Assembly (NCBI GenBank): GCA_030272155.1
Contig: CP126206.1
Location: 1,736,001 to 1,800,000, forward strand
DNA: 64,000 nucleotides
Reading direction: 5' to 3'
From: Tetradesmus obliquus
Taxonomy: Eukaryota > Chlorophyta > Chlorophyceae > Sphaeropleales > Scenedesmaceae
Shown here: positions 1-11,723 of the stretch, piece by piece
Layout of the letters: each line of letters starts with the position of its first letter
Numbering within the stretch: the stretch's first letter is position 1
The notes under the pieces: generated by a model
The model's input: the letters and a program-made list of their open reading frames with translations, nothing else
Database searches by the model: none
What the model was told of the DNA's origin: nothing
Made by a program: the position numbers and the translations under genes

Positions 1-1447
1 AGCGGCCTCACCTGCGTTGACCTGCAGGTAGAAGGGGTGGGAGCTGTACAGGTTCTGATCGGGGTCGGCAGCCGGCTTGTCCCTGCGGCACAAAATTAAC
101 GTGACACGACAAGTCAGCCAAAGGGGTGAGAGCTGTGCAGACTTTAATCAGGATGGGCAGCTGGCTTGTCCCTATGGCACAGATGAATAGCAGAAAACGA
201 CAAATTTGCCAGAGGGGTGAGGGCTGTGCAGGTTCGGTCGGGGTCTGCAGCTGGCTTGTCCCTGCGGCATGCAAAACATTACACAGAAATGACATGTTGA
301 TCATTCGTATGTAGCCCATACAGGTTGTTTCTGTTGTTTTCGTGCTCTCAAAGCGACATGTGGTGCTGTCTTTATGGCTTCCCGCCGCAACACACACCTG
401 GTCCAGAGTGTCAGCTTGCGCCCGTCACGTGGCAGCAGCGCCCACTGGCCAACACTGCAACACGCTGAAAAGCAACCATGCAATGATCTGTCTGCTGCAC
501 TCTGCTGCGTACCTGTTCCAGAGTGTCAGCTTGCGCCCGTCGCGTGGCAGCAGTAGTCCAGTAGATAGGGTAGTCTCTCCCAGGCCATACAAGCTGGCAC
601 TTTTGGGGATGGCTGTGGTCAGCTCAATGTACTGGTCCTTGAACACAAACCTGCGGCGCACCAGTAAGAATGACAAATAACAGTGTCACAGCATGACAAA
701 GTGACAAGGTGACATCTGTTTGGTGCGGTCTCACCGAGCCCATACAGGCTGGAGCATCTGGGGATGGCTATGGTCAACACAATCTACTGGTCCTTGAATA
801 CAGACATGTGGCACGTTTGTGACAAAACAACATAATAACACGGTTTAAAATGACAAAATGACAACTTGACAGCTGTTTTGTTTGTCCTCACCCAGCTGCT
901 ACAGGCTAGCGCATCGAGGATGGCTGTGGTCAACAAACGTTGCTGCGCACAAACCTGCCGCCAGGGTCCAAGAGACGTAAGCGGTTGTGGAGGTGTTATA
1001 GTATTAAGCGAAACCTCAACCATATAACACCGAACCCTGCTGCAATCCGCTGCCCCACTTGTATGCAGTGCATGGTTTGCTGCGAAGTCAACCACTTACA
1101 TGAGGCTGTCAAGCATCTGCTGTCTCAATTACTATTATCAAAACTATTGCGACATGGTATGCAACTCACGTGTGTCTCCTGGTATCAAAAATGGGCTGCA
1201 AATTTGCCAGCCGTGTCACCGTAAGTGCAAAAGGCCGCGGCTGCTTTGCGCCCACCATTGGCTGCGCTACACGGTACATCAGCCGGGAGTGATCCAGATC
1301 ACCAGCAGCACCAGGCCTGGCAGCAGCAGCAAGTGTAGCGGCAGCAGTAGCAGCGGATGATTAAAGCAACTCTAGCGCCAGCCATCGGTTGCGCCACGCG
1401 ATACATTAGCCGGGAGTGGTCCAGATCAGCAGCGGCACCAGGCCTGG

Positions 1448-1486
<39 letters not shown>

Positions 1487-2368
1487 GTGCTGTGAGCCAA
1501 ATGCACGACCAGTCACTAGCTGGGTCACACAGAAAACAGCCGGAGCCACAGCAGCAGCAGCAGCAGCGAATGCTAGTGCCGGCTTCCATGCTCGGCTGTG
1601 ACATGTGGCAGGCATCCACATGGAAGTGACAGCTGTGGTGTTGTAGTCGCTAATGACGTGGATGTTGCTTCCGTGCTGCACTTGCGCTGCTGCTGCTGTG
1701 CTGCTGCTGCTGCGGTGTGACAACATGTTTGTAGGTTGGTCCCTATGGTGCTGCGGCTGCTGTCAGTACGGGACAGCAGATTGCCATCCTTGGCAAGTGG
1801 CCCAGCCCACCACCGCCCTAACAAGCTGACGCGCGTGTGCCGTTGCCGCTGCTGCTGCCCCTCCTGCTGCTGTTCCTGCCGCTGCTGCTGCTGCCGCCTT
1901 GTACATAAACTGCAGGAACTTGTCTCATCAACTCACTCACTGCACTTGCATGCTCTTTTCATGTCAGCCGCAGCTGCAAGCTACGGTGGTCTGCTGCTGC
2001 TGCTGCTGCAACCTGCAGCCCTACTGTTGCTTGGCCTGACATTGCAGCAGCACTACTGTTGCTTGGCCTGACCCAGCACTGAATTACATGCACCTAGAAA
2101 GCTGCGGTAGCTACCAGGGTCACTGCCAGCCTGCTGCTGCTAGTTTTGATGTCGCTACTGTCGAGTACGTTGGAAATGAGCTAAGCTGTCACCTACCTAG
2201 GAACCAGGCTATCAGGCACCTCCCATCGCTTTTTCCCGCTTGGCCTGATCTTGACATGCAACCGCGACTCAGTCTCTGGCGTGATGTCTACTGTCAGATT
2301 TGTGAAGCTGGCTCCATACTGAGTGAGCTTGTCACCTGCCAGTGACAGCTGCAGATGCTGTGGGTGCT

Positions 2369-2403
<35 letters not shown>

Positions 2404-3430
2404 TGCTTGGCTGCAGGACAGAGCAGGGGAAGAACAAGGGTGCGGGCAGATGCATTTTGTGTCAGTGAGGGCGCCCCGTGCTTAGGGTGCCGGGCCGGTG
2501 CGAGTGAGTGTGCTGTGATGGATGCTCGGTGAGTGATGGGCATGTGCCATGTGGGCAGGAGGCGTGCAGCAGGTGCAGTATGTGCCACAAGATACCCGAT
2601 GTGTGCGCTGCGGCTGTTATGCTTTCTGCTGATGTGGTTGCTATTGTGTGATGACTGTACTATAAGCCCCATGGAAGCAAGATGTGCAATGGGCTGGCAG
2701 CCAGTGATGTGCACGACGGCTTGCTGCTGCCCTGCTCTGCCCAGTTCTGTTGTTTCCCTCAGGTGCTGCGCGTTGCTGCTAACCTCGCAGTGCCTTGGTA
2801 CCCTTGGGTTGAGTTGAGTTGCGTTTGCTGGGCGCTGCAACCACTGTGTATGCACTCCAGCCGCTTGCTGTAGGTGCTGCTGCTGCGGCAGGAGCTGCTG
2901 CTGCTGCTGCTGCTGCTGGTGCCGCTGCTGCTGCGGCTATTGCTGCGGTTGCAGTGGGTGCTGCTGCTGTTCCCGCTGTGATTGGTTGGGTTGAGACTAT
3001 AGGTACAGTAGATGCAGCTGCTGTAGATGCAGCAGCAGCTGCAGCTGGCTTGTTGTCTGGAGTTTCTGCTGCTGCTGCTGCTTCTGCTGTTGCTGGCACT
3101 GCTGCTGCTGGCACTGCTGGTGCTGCTGTTATAATTTCATCAGCAACAGCTGCTGCTGCTGCCACTGCTGCTGCTGCTGGAGCACCTGCAAGATCAGTCA
3201 AGTCAGGTGATGGGTGCTACCAGCACCTTGCCACAGTATCATTGGAATCAAAGCAGCGCAACTGGCCAACCTGCATGCCCCTTTCTCTACTAGGTAAGCT
3301 ACACCTGGTGGTTGTCTCTGGTCACTGTAGGAGCGAAACAGTTGCAACACGCCAGCAACCAACAAAGTGCAGTGCTTTAGGCTTCAGAAGTCTCAAGAAC
3401 TTCACATGCAGGGACTCTATTCAAAGGTGT

Positions 3431-3482
<52 letters not shown>

Positions 3483-3582
3483 CTCGCACCAAGCTGCATG
3501 TCACTGCCGACTCACCAGCCTGCTGCTGAGCTGATGCAAACACAGCCAATAACGACACCAGCAATAGTAGAAGTGAACTCAT
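1..3582 (-). CDS. GH31 alpha-glucosidase/alpha-xylosidase, secreted (5' part, cut by left edge)
   Basis: GH31 enzymes hydrolyse alpha-glucosidic bonds at non-reducing ends. Supported exons in sense order are 3582-3490 (start, hydrophobic signal peptide ending near ASAQQQ), 2348-2197, 650-513 and 82-12. The 2348-2197 exon has the GH31 N-terminal pattern (YGASFTNLTVDI, then KRWEVPDSLVPR). The 650-513 exon has FVFKDQYIEL, LYGLGE and KLTLWNR, the hallmark LYGLGE...LWN region. The 82-12 exon has NLYSSHPFYLQVNA. Phases agree across the last three exons: leftover 2, then 2, then 2. The catalytic Asp region lies beyond the left edge. I could not place the exon or exons between the signal peptide and 2348, or between 2197 and 650; the Ala-rich frame at 2779-3201 may be intronic. 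A good alternative donor (GTGAGT) occurs inside the first exon. The family call is strong, the substrate is not. Confidence 0.85.
120..935 (-). repeat. Exon-edge copies inside the GH31 gene
   Basis: Two decayed copies of the 5' edge of exon 82-12, each with its CAG/TAG acceptor, lie upstream of it at about 130-182 and 215-272 (GGACAAGCCAGCTGC shared). A copy of the 3' edge of exon 650-513 with its own GT donor lies at 395-443 (CGGGCGCAAGCTGACACTCT shared). Two copies of the FKDQ...YGLG part lie at about 720-795 and 870-935. All are broken relative to the real exons and look non-coding. Confidence 0.75.
3432..3481. repeat. CTG/CAG microsatellite in GH31 intron 1
   Basis: About 17 uninterrupted CTG units on the + strand. 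In the sense of the GH31 gene this is a CAG run starting a few bases after the first 5' splice site. Confidence 0.95.
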
Positions 3583-4734
3583 GATCTTGGCTTGACCGAT
3601 GTGCTCCTGTAACTTGAAACCGACGAAGCCCTCAGACCTTGCTACGTCACCCACACTGCAACCCGCGGTGCCTTGTAACGATTGAACAAATTTTACTTAA
3701 GGTTTCAAAAAGTTGCTTCGCATCTGCAGATGATGTGTGTGTGGGAAACTGAGCAGCAGGGTGGTGTGGGCTTGCGGATGCAGCCGGTATGATCGGCAAC
3801 AAACTTATCGAAGCAACATATCTTGAAGAATAACATCACAAGGCACAGCAATGGAGCAGCTAGTTGCAGTCAAACTATCTGACGGTTGATGTTGCTTTTG
3901 ACCAGCAGTACACCGTCAATGTGAACAGTAGAGAATGCCAAAATCTTTGTTTGTTATACATTCGACCATGTATTTGAGTTAAAGTAATAAGATTGGTCAA
4001 TAACTGCTGGACACTATACGCGTCTATGCACACGGCCGTGGCCGCGGCCGGCAGGCTGCGTGGACATGCGCCTGATAGTTGTTGCGGGTCGGTGAACCTG
4101 GCGAAATTTGTCTGGGAACTCACTGCTTCAGCAGCGTGACGGCTGCAGCAGTAGTGGCAGCTCCTCTGCCCCTGCTGCTAGCAGTGCTGCTGCTGATCAT
4201 CAGCAGCGCCCACAGGCGTGCTGCTGTCCTTAGCCAAGCCCGACTGCTGGCGTCTGATAGGCAAACTGGCGTTGCACGAAACCATTACTAAATTAACTGC
4301 CGTGTCACCAGCCACGGCTCGCTGCCCTGACCCCAGCCAGGCCGCAGTGCCTGGCAGCAGCAGCGGCTGCGACAGCGAAGTCTCATGAGCACAAACACGC
4401 TGTTACTAACTAGCGCCGAGCGCTGCCAAGGCCACCTGAGAAAAACACAAGGCCACACCGAAAGCCAACTGCTGCTGCTTCTGCTGCTGCTGCTGCTGTT
4501 ACTGATGTCCGTTCTTCGTCAGCCAGGGCTCACTGCCCGGCAGCAGCGGCAGCAGCCCGGCCGTTGCATCAGCCAGCTCAGCGTACCCCCAAGCCAGGAA
4601 TCTGCTGCTGCTGCTGCTACCGTCCAGCCAGCCAGGGTTCAGCACCGGGAAGCAACGGCAGCATGCTGTTCCTCGTGTCAGCCAGTTGATGGTACCCCTC
4701 AGCCAGCTGCTACTGCTGCTGCTCAAGAACCTAC
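3583..4734. other. Region between GH31 and the transporter: no confident gene
   Basis: About 3583-4300 shows no convincing coding exon. 4330-4700 holds two or three decayed copies, in minus sense, of the 3' part of exon 4848-4735 (LLPLLPG followed by an aromatic/Leu ending), plus CTG runs near 4470-4500. A further 3' exon of the transporter could hide here; I cannot identify one. Confidence 0.5.
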
Positions 4735-4865
4735 CAGCCAGTGCTCAGCACCAGGCAGCAGCGGCAGCATGCGGGCCATGACCTCAGCCAGGTCTTGGTA
4801 CCCCTCAGCCAGCTGCTCCAGCAGGAACTGGAAGCTGTACCAGCGCAGCTGCACAGCAACAGCGG

Positions 4866-4913
<48 letters not shown>

Positions 4914-5019
4914 TGAAAGCAGTGGCAGCAGCAGCTGCTGTGGTGTCAGAGATGCTTGCCAACAAGCTGCTCCAGCAGGAACTGGAAGCTGTACCAGCGC
5001 AGCTGCACAGCAACAGCGG

Positions 5020-5052
<33 letters not shown>

Positions 5053-5158
5053 TGAAAGCAGTGGCAGCAGCAGCAGCAGTCGTGTCAGAGATGCTTGCCA
5101 ACAAGCTGCTCCAGCAGGAACTGGAAGCTGTACCAGCGCAGCTGCACAGCAACAGCGG

Positions 5159-5206
<48 letters not shown>

Positions 5207-5818
5207 TGAAAGCAGTGGCAGCAGCAGCAGCTGTGGTGTCAGAGATGCTTGCCAACAAGCTGCTCCAGCAGGAACTGGAAGCTGTACCAGCGCAGCTGCA
5301 CAGCAACAGCGGTGGCAGCAGCAGCAGCAGCAGCAGCAGCAATGAAAGCAGTGGCAGCAGCAGCAGCAGTCGTGTCAGAGATGCTTGCCAACAAGCTGCT
5401 CCAGCAGGAACTGGAAGCTGTACCCACGCAGCTGCACAGCAGCAGCAGCAGCAGCAGCAGCAATCACAGCAGCAGCTGCATCCAGGTGGTTCAAGGGTAG
5501 CTGGTTGGTCGCACCCGCTAGGTTTGGCTTCGATGTCAAGCATGATGTGTCTCTTGAAAGACCAACACCACACTCCACCACGACTCCAACACCCTCACCT
5601 TGGCTACATAACCGTCTGAAGTGTCAGCAAAAAACAGCCGTGGAGTGTCAACATGTGGCTGCCCTGCTGCTGCTGCTGCTGCTGCTGCACGCGGCACCTT
5701 CAGGCAAGGCAGGTGTGCGGACATGTCATTGGCAAGAAAGCAGCTTTCTTGCTTTGTGCGTCCTGGCCTCTCATCAGCAGAAGCAGCGGCACTTGCTGCT
5801 GTCTGTGTCGTCATACTG

Positions 5819-5857
<39 letters not shown>

Positions 5858-5920
5858 GCTGCTGCAGCTGCTGCAGCTGCTTCATCCACAGCAGGTTCTG
5901 CAAAACAGAACCGTGCTGAT

Positions 5921-5952
<32 letters not shown>

Positions 5953-6076
5953 ACCACCGTGGCTGCTGGAAGCTGAGTGCATGTTGAGGTGTGAGGGTGG
6001 CGGCGGCTGGTTGTAGCGCCGGATGTGGTCGATCAGCTGCATGCGCTGCAGCTCAGAGATCTGCAGCAGCAGCAGC

Positions 6077-6128
<52 letters not shown>

Positions 6129-7138
6129 GCAGCAGGTCCATTATGTATGAGTGTGTGGTTTGCTGCATGCAACGTGCTACTATCTTTTGTGCAGCTCAGG
6201 CAAGTAGATGTACGGCAGTGCTGCTGACACTGCCCAAGCGCATATTCTGCAAGTGCGGAGGTCAAAGTTGCGCGTGCCAAATACCCTAAGCACAAACACT
6301 CAAACGGCTGGCCAGCCGTAGGCCAACCTTTCAAGGCATCCCACAAGTAAGACCTTACCTCTTGCAGTGTGTGCAGGGCCTGCTGAAACCTCAGCAGGTT
6401 GTGCTGCGGCACCTTGAAATCCCTGGCAGCAGCAGCAGCAGCAGGAGCTAGCCTGCTGCTGCCAGGCGGCAGTGCTGCCAGCACATCCCCGACAAAGGCG
6501 GCTGAGGAGTCCTGCAGCTGCTGCAGCAGGCCCGGCGGGTACCTGCGGGTGCAGGCAGGTTTGTAACATCACCTTCTGCTGTATCAGGTTAACCTGCAAC
6601 GTTGCTACAGCAGCCATGTGGCAGATGATATGCTGATCAGCCACATACATCATGTAGTGCACAGCGCGCAAAACAGTGCAGCTATGACGAGCATCCACCC
6701 ACCGCTGCACCAACATCATGTGAGCGGCATAACCTCCCAGCGCGCAGTGTGTCAAACTCCACACAGGGTTCGCCAACCATAAAGCACACCCACCGCTGCG
6801 CCACCACCGCCATCATTTGAGCATCAAAACCTTCCTGAATGATAGTGTGCAGGCTCCACGTGATGCGCGCCAGCCGCCGCATGTTTTGTATCTGGTATGG
6901 AACCAACGTTTCAACACACCGTTGAACCACCAACGCTATCAAGAGGGCGTCAAAGCCCTCCTGCAGAGTGCTGTGTGCATTCGGTGAAGGAAGTGGTGAT
7001 GGTGTTGATGCCTCCTCAACACGCACCGTTGCGCGACCACCTGCATCATGTTGCTGTCGAAGCCCTCCTGGATGATAGTGTGCAGGCTCCACGTGATGCG
7101 TGCCAGCCGCCGCACACACAACCGCAGCTGGGCCACCT

Positions 7139-7169
<31 letters not shown>

Positions 7170-8107
7170 CAGCAGGAATAGAGACAGGATTGCTTGAGAG
7201 TCAGCCTCAGCAGCAGCAGCAGCAGTAGCATCAACCTTTGAATATCAATCCCAACCTCCACAATCAACCTGGAGCAGTTCATGCATAGGCCGCTGTCCTG
7301 AGTATTGCATCTTGCAGATCAAAACTCTGCACTCACCAGGTCTCTGGGCAGGTGGAAGCGCCGCCGGCTGCGCTTGCCAAGCAGCAGCAGCGGCAGGTAC
7401 AGCCTGCACGCAAACATTTGGCGAGTCAGCAGCAGCAGCAGCATCAGCAACAACAACTTGTCGCCAGCATGCCCCTGGAAAAGCCATGCATAGCCGCCAA
7501 TGTGCTGGGTTTCTGGGACGTGCATTCGGCCATCAGCAATGTTGACAGCATTCGCCCTTTTGGAGCAGCCACTGACTCCAGCACGCGCCAGCAATGCCAG
7601 GGGAACTGCATTGTGAGGAAGCAACATATCAACATAGCACGTGTTGCCCTATGATGTGCCTGCATACAGCTCGCCCTGTGCCTGCACTCACAAGCACCAG
7701 CCACACCAGTGGTGCAATGTGATATTATGTGCTAAGTAACACACCTGAAGCCCCAAGCTGTGCATGTATACAGCTCGCTCTCCGCCATTTTCAGTGCATC
7801 TTGATGCTGTGCCCTGCCAGACTTGGTATGGCGTTCAGCACGGCACACGCAACATGTCATATAACACACCTGTGCCCCCAGTCTGTGCCTGCATGCAGCG
7901 CGCTCTCTCAAGCGCGTCTCCTGCTGCACGCTGCTGCTCATGATGGCTCTTAGCATGACACACGAGCCATGTTATATAACACACCTGTACCCCCAGGCTG
8001 TGCCTGCATACAGCTCGCTCTCTGCGGTCTTTAGGGCGTCGCCTGCTGCAAGGGCCTGCTGCGTGCAGCGGAACAGCGCATCTTCACACTGATCGTCGAT
8101 GCGCCTG

Positions 8108-8139
<32 letters not shown>

Positions 8140-8911
8140 ACCAGCACACCAATCGATTCGCTCCGCAGCATTGCGAAATATGTTGTGTGATCCTGGCGAG
8201 CAGCATCCTCTCACAAACAGCCAGCAATACGCTTGAAACAGCAACATGCACTGTGCCAACACTGGCAGAATGTTTCAGAACGCTCTGAACTTCAACTGTC
8301 ACGTCTGATCCATAATCTGTTTCATTCCTGTTACAGGGGTCATAATGTGGTATGACACACCTCCTGAGCTCCAGGCGCTGCTCCTTACCAAGTCCCGCAG
8401 CAGCCGTGGCAGCAGCAGACAGCGGCAGGACAGCAGCAGCAGCGCCTGACAGAACCGTGCCCAGCATGCTCAGCACGTCATCAGGGGTGACACTGGGCTG
8501 CTGCTGCTGCTGCTGCTGCTGCACGGTGTGAGCGACGCTGGGCTGCTGCTGCTGCTGCTGCTGCTGCAAGATCGATGAGGTGCTAGGTTGTTGCAGCAAT
8601 GGCTGCTGCTGCTGGCCCTGCTGCTGCTGCTGCTGTTCAGCAGCAGTGCCCTGTTGCAGCCAGTCAATCACACCACCTGCACGCTGAGTCCTTGCTGCTG
8701 CTGGTGCTGCAACTCTTACATCTTCCGCTGCTGCCAGAACACGCTCCGGTGTTGTGCCCAGGTGCCGAAGGTCAGTAAGGCTCACAAACTTGCGCACCGT
8801 GTCTGTATCTTTGCCCTCGCTTGCTGCTGCTGCTGCTTCTGCATGTGGCTGAGCTTCGGGATCCTTACTGTCAAGTATTTCACTGGACAGGGAGAATGCT
8901 TCTGCTGCTGC

Positions 8912-8943
<32 letters not shown>

Positions 8944-9140
8944 GCAGTTGCAATGCTGCCACATCCACCACGCAAGAGTAACTGTGAGGGTGCTCAGGGG
9001 CGCCTGCAGCTGCTGCCGCCTCTGTCCGACCGACTTGCTGCTGCTCCTGCTGCTGCTGAGCAGTAGGTTGCTTGGCAGACTCAGCATGCAGCGCGTGCAT
9101 CATCCCTGTTGCCAACCCTGGCACTGCTGTTGATCTATCA

Positions 9141-9181
<41 letters not shown>

Positions 9182-9288
9182 ATCTTCACTGTCTTCTTGT
9201 GTGGTAGTGTCATGTGGGATCAGGCCGCTCCAGGTGAGGACGGTCAACTGGTGCAGCGCCTCTAAGGAGTTGTGCAGATGGTTGAACA

Positions 9289-9326
<38 letters not shown>

Positions 9327-9954
9327 GCATGGCGGTAGCGTATGCGGCGGCAAGAAGCTCGACTAGAAGCAGCCAGCAAACATTGGGCAGTGTGCATGTG
9401 TGCTGCAGCAGCGGCAGCGCGCGACACGATGGGTGGCTCAACTGCAAGAAACATGGCTGCACAAGTTTAGACGCTGTTATTCACCTGGCCACTTGCGCTG
9501 CGAGGGAACCAGCTGCATGACAGCAGAAATGTCAGCAGGATGCCGACAATGATGCCCCATGCCCTGCTCAGCGCCACATGCAGCCCGATGCCCACCTAAC
9601 AACTGCTATTCTGCTATGGCTCAGAGTCCCAACAAAATTTGCAGTCATGAGGACCTGCAAGCTCGAACGCATCCATCAATACCCAACGCTCTGCTGCAGC
9701 AGGCACTTGAAATAGGCCTCACCTGGCCACTCGCACTGCGAGGGAACCAGCTGCAGGACAGCAAAAAGGTGAGCAAGATGCCCAAGATGATGCCGCCCGC
9801 CCTGCTTATAGCAACGTGCATCCCGCTGCCTTCTTTGAGTCCAGCAGGTGCCACAATGAGGAAGGTGATGGAGAGCAACTTGCCACTGTATTCATAGCCA
9901 AGGTGAGCGCCTGCAGCAGCAGCAGCAGCAGCAGCAGCAGCGGCAGCAGCAACA

Positions 9955-9993
<39 letters not shown>

Positions 9994-10612
9994 GCAGCAG
10001 CCAGTTGTTTGACCAAGCAACCACTGTCTGTTGACAGTTCACACAACTCTGCACAATCTGCGCTGAGGCAGTCACATCTGCAGCGGCAGTGGATGCTCGT
10101 AACGAACTTGGAAGTCAAGGGCACACGCTATATGCATGCATGCAGCAGCAGCAGCAGCAGCAGCAGTGCTGCGCTCACCCCATGCCAGCCCTACGAGCGC
10201 CATCAGCGCAGCCATCACAGCCAGCAGTGCAGGTGCAGCAGCCAGGCAGGCCAGGTAGGCAACAACAGCCCCTGCATCAAGCAGCAGCAGTGCGGGAGAG
10301 ACAAGCCAGCACTTCAAACAACGCCACAACGCTTTACACAGCGCGTGCCGGCTTGTGTTGGTGCTCAAGCGGCAGCTGTATGTTGGCAGCAGTGGCATGC
10401 TCAGCAGCAACCCCCCTTTGTCTAGCCCAACAACGAAGCACATTATTACGTGCCGTGTACTGATGGTCAAACAAACACGTTATTTGACGTGTAACATAAC
10501 AAAGTAACAGGCTCACCCAGGATGGTGCCCAGTATCCGCTCCAGGCCTGTGCGTGCCACCCTTCCCACCACAGGGGCACTCACAATCACCACAGTGATGG
10601 CAGACCACTGCG

Positions 10613-10644
<32 letters not shown>

Positions 10645-11075
10645 TGGCGGTACATGAGCACTGGCTCAATGCAAGTGCTGCTACTGCCAGCGTCGTGTCA
10701 GTTTTGGTCGGCCTTTGCTAGTAGAGTCACTGCAGCAGCAAGCAGGCGCTGCCTCCAGCTGGAACGCATCAAAACATATGGGACGCGTGGGGAATGCAAA
10801 TGAGAATCCAGTGTGCAGTATGTTGCTGTGCTTGACAACAGTTGCTGCATGCAGTCCCAGCACAGGTCACACCTGCAAGGCCTCTGCAAAGTGTGACTCC
10901 ACCACTGCAGAGCTCCAGTGCATCCTGTACACATGGAAGCTCAAGCTGACGCAGCAGCAGCAGCAGAATGGTGCAGGAGTGATGGTGCAGCGCTGCTGCT
11001 GTCACAGCAGCGGTGGTTTTTCAGCCAGTTGAAGGCCTTGGGGGGCACCTTCTTCAAGAACCTATCCAGTCACCA
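4735..11075 (-). CDS. FUSC/ALMT-family membrane transporter
   Basis: The FUSC superfamily includes plant aluminium-activated malate transporters (anion channels). Exons in sense order are 10607-10517, 10271-10179, 9910-9723, 9289-8361, 8104-7985, 7403-7337, 7136-7027, 6542-6359 and 6060-5698, then probably 4848-4735. All phases match. The early exons read WSAITVVIV, then GRVARTGLERILGTILG, then an Ala/Leu-rich membrane stretch (AYLACLAAAPALLAVMAAL), then GYEYSGKLLSITFLIV and GIILGILLTFLLS. This matches the FUSC/ALMT order of an xWAxxTVVVV segment, a GxLxRxLGTxxG motif and further helices. The 929-nt exon is a cytosolic Ala/Gln-rich domain. The 4848-4735 exon (WYSFQFLLEQLAEGYQDLAE) resembles the ALMT C-terminal SLATFxSLLIEFVARL region. 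Alternatively exon 6060 may run on to a stop at 5536. The N-terminus upstream of 10607 is unresolved: candidate pieces lie at 10870-10940 and 10990-11075. The transported substrate is unknown. Confidence 0.72.
4946..5440 (-). repeat. Four tandem acceptor-edge copies of transporter exon 4848-4735
   Basis: Units of about 137-155 bp each repeat a CTG run, the acceptor TGCAG and the first ~40 bases of the exon (LRWYSFQFLLEQL). Copies sit near 4967-5008, 5105-5147, 5257-5301 and 5396-5438, upstream in gene sense of the full exon. After the exon edge each copy continues into a stop (VGKHL then stop), so the copies do not extend the exon. Confidence 0.85.
6062..6133. repeat. CAG microsatellite before a transporter 3' splice site
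   Basis: Nearly pure CAG run on the + strand, read as CTG in gene sense. It leads straight into the acceptor of exon 6060-5698. Confidence 0.9.
6725..6985 (-). repeat. Donor-edge copies of transporter exon 7136-7027
   Basis: Three copies of the end of the exon (RRLARITWSLHTIIQEGF and VVAQR) lie downstream in gene sense. Each ends in CGGTG(T/G)GT-type donors like the authentic CG/GTGCGT. The copy near 6785-6880 is the best preserved. Confidence 0.8.
7655..7915 (-). repeat. Donor-edge copies of transporter exon 8104-7985
   Basis: Decayed copies of the exon end (AESELYAGTAWGYR) with an AG/GTGTGT donor at about 7748-7785 and 7875-7915, and a fainter one at 7655-7700. Confidence 0.75.
9488..9590 (-). 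repeat. Donor-edge copy of transporter exon 9910-9723
   Basis: The copy encodes GILLTFLLSCSWFPRSASGQ followed by a GTGAAT donor. It is very close to the authentic exon end and still open in frame, so it could act as an alternative exon; a TTAG/GTGGGC acceptor-like site precedes it. Confidence 0.75.
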
Positions 11076-11723
11076 GGCTGCAAATGGCTTCCATACAGCG
11101 CTGTATCTCTCACATCTATCTCTCACCTGGACAACAGAAGCACACCAAGGGCTGTGCGGGATGCATCTTTCACTTGAGTTGATGACGGCAGGGAGCAGTG
11201 CAGTGCTGCACTGCCAGGCTGGCAGCACAGCCAGCTCGCCATTGCTGCTGCTGCTGCTGCTGCTGCTGCACTGGACGATCATCAAACGCTTTGAAGCTTC
11301 TTCACGCTGATCAGTGTCATTGCGTGAATCTAGAGGCATTCACAGCAGCATGCTGAGCATGCAAGAAGAGGTTATTGCTGCCCTGCTGCTGCAGTTCGAT
11401 CGGCAGGATACGTCAGGTATGCAATGCTACGGGACGCAACATGCACCAGTGTCGTCTCTCATCCCATTTTGGGCCAGAAAGCAACCAAAACGGAAGTGTG
11501 ACAGGCGTACCAAACCCTAGACATACAATCGCACAACAGCCGGCATAGCAAGGCAATACTCGGCATTGCATTGTTGCTGAACGTGAATTTGGTTGTATGA
11601 TTCGTCTTGCATTACTGCAAACATCGGTCCTTAACCTGCTGGACAGCCGTGCGTTTCGTAGAGGGACGTGCACACAGTCTGTGGCATACGATTCAAACTT
11701 GAAATAAGTTGCGGGTGATTGTT

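Noticed and set aside
1357-1726. Small Ala/Ser-rich proteins around 1400-1700
   Set aside because: Frames follow a CAG run inside a GH31 intron and show no conserved motif.
2779-3529. Ala-rich frames as a large N-terminal domain of the GH31 enzyme
   Set aside because: Both strands give Ala-rich frames over the same GCT/GCA-rich DNA, and no GH31 N-terminal pattern is present. Most likely intron.
4385-5619. Long open frames of poly-Ser, poly-Ala or poly-Gln on either strand
   Set aside because: CAG/CTG runs are open in most frames. The only family-like sequence is the minus-strand WYSFQFLLEQL exon edge.
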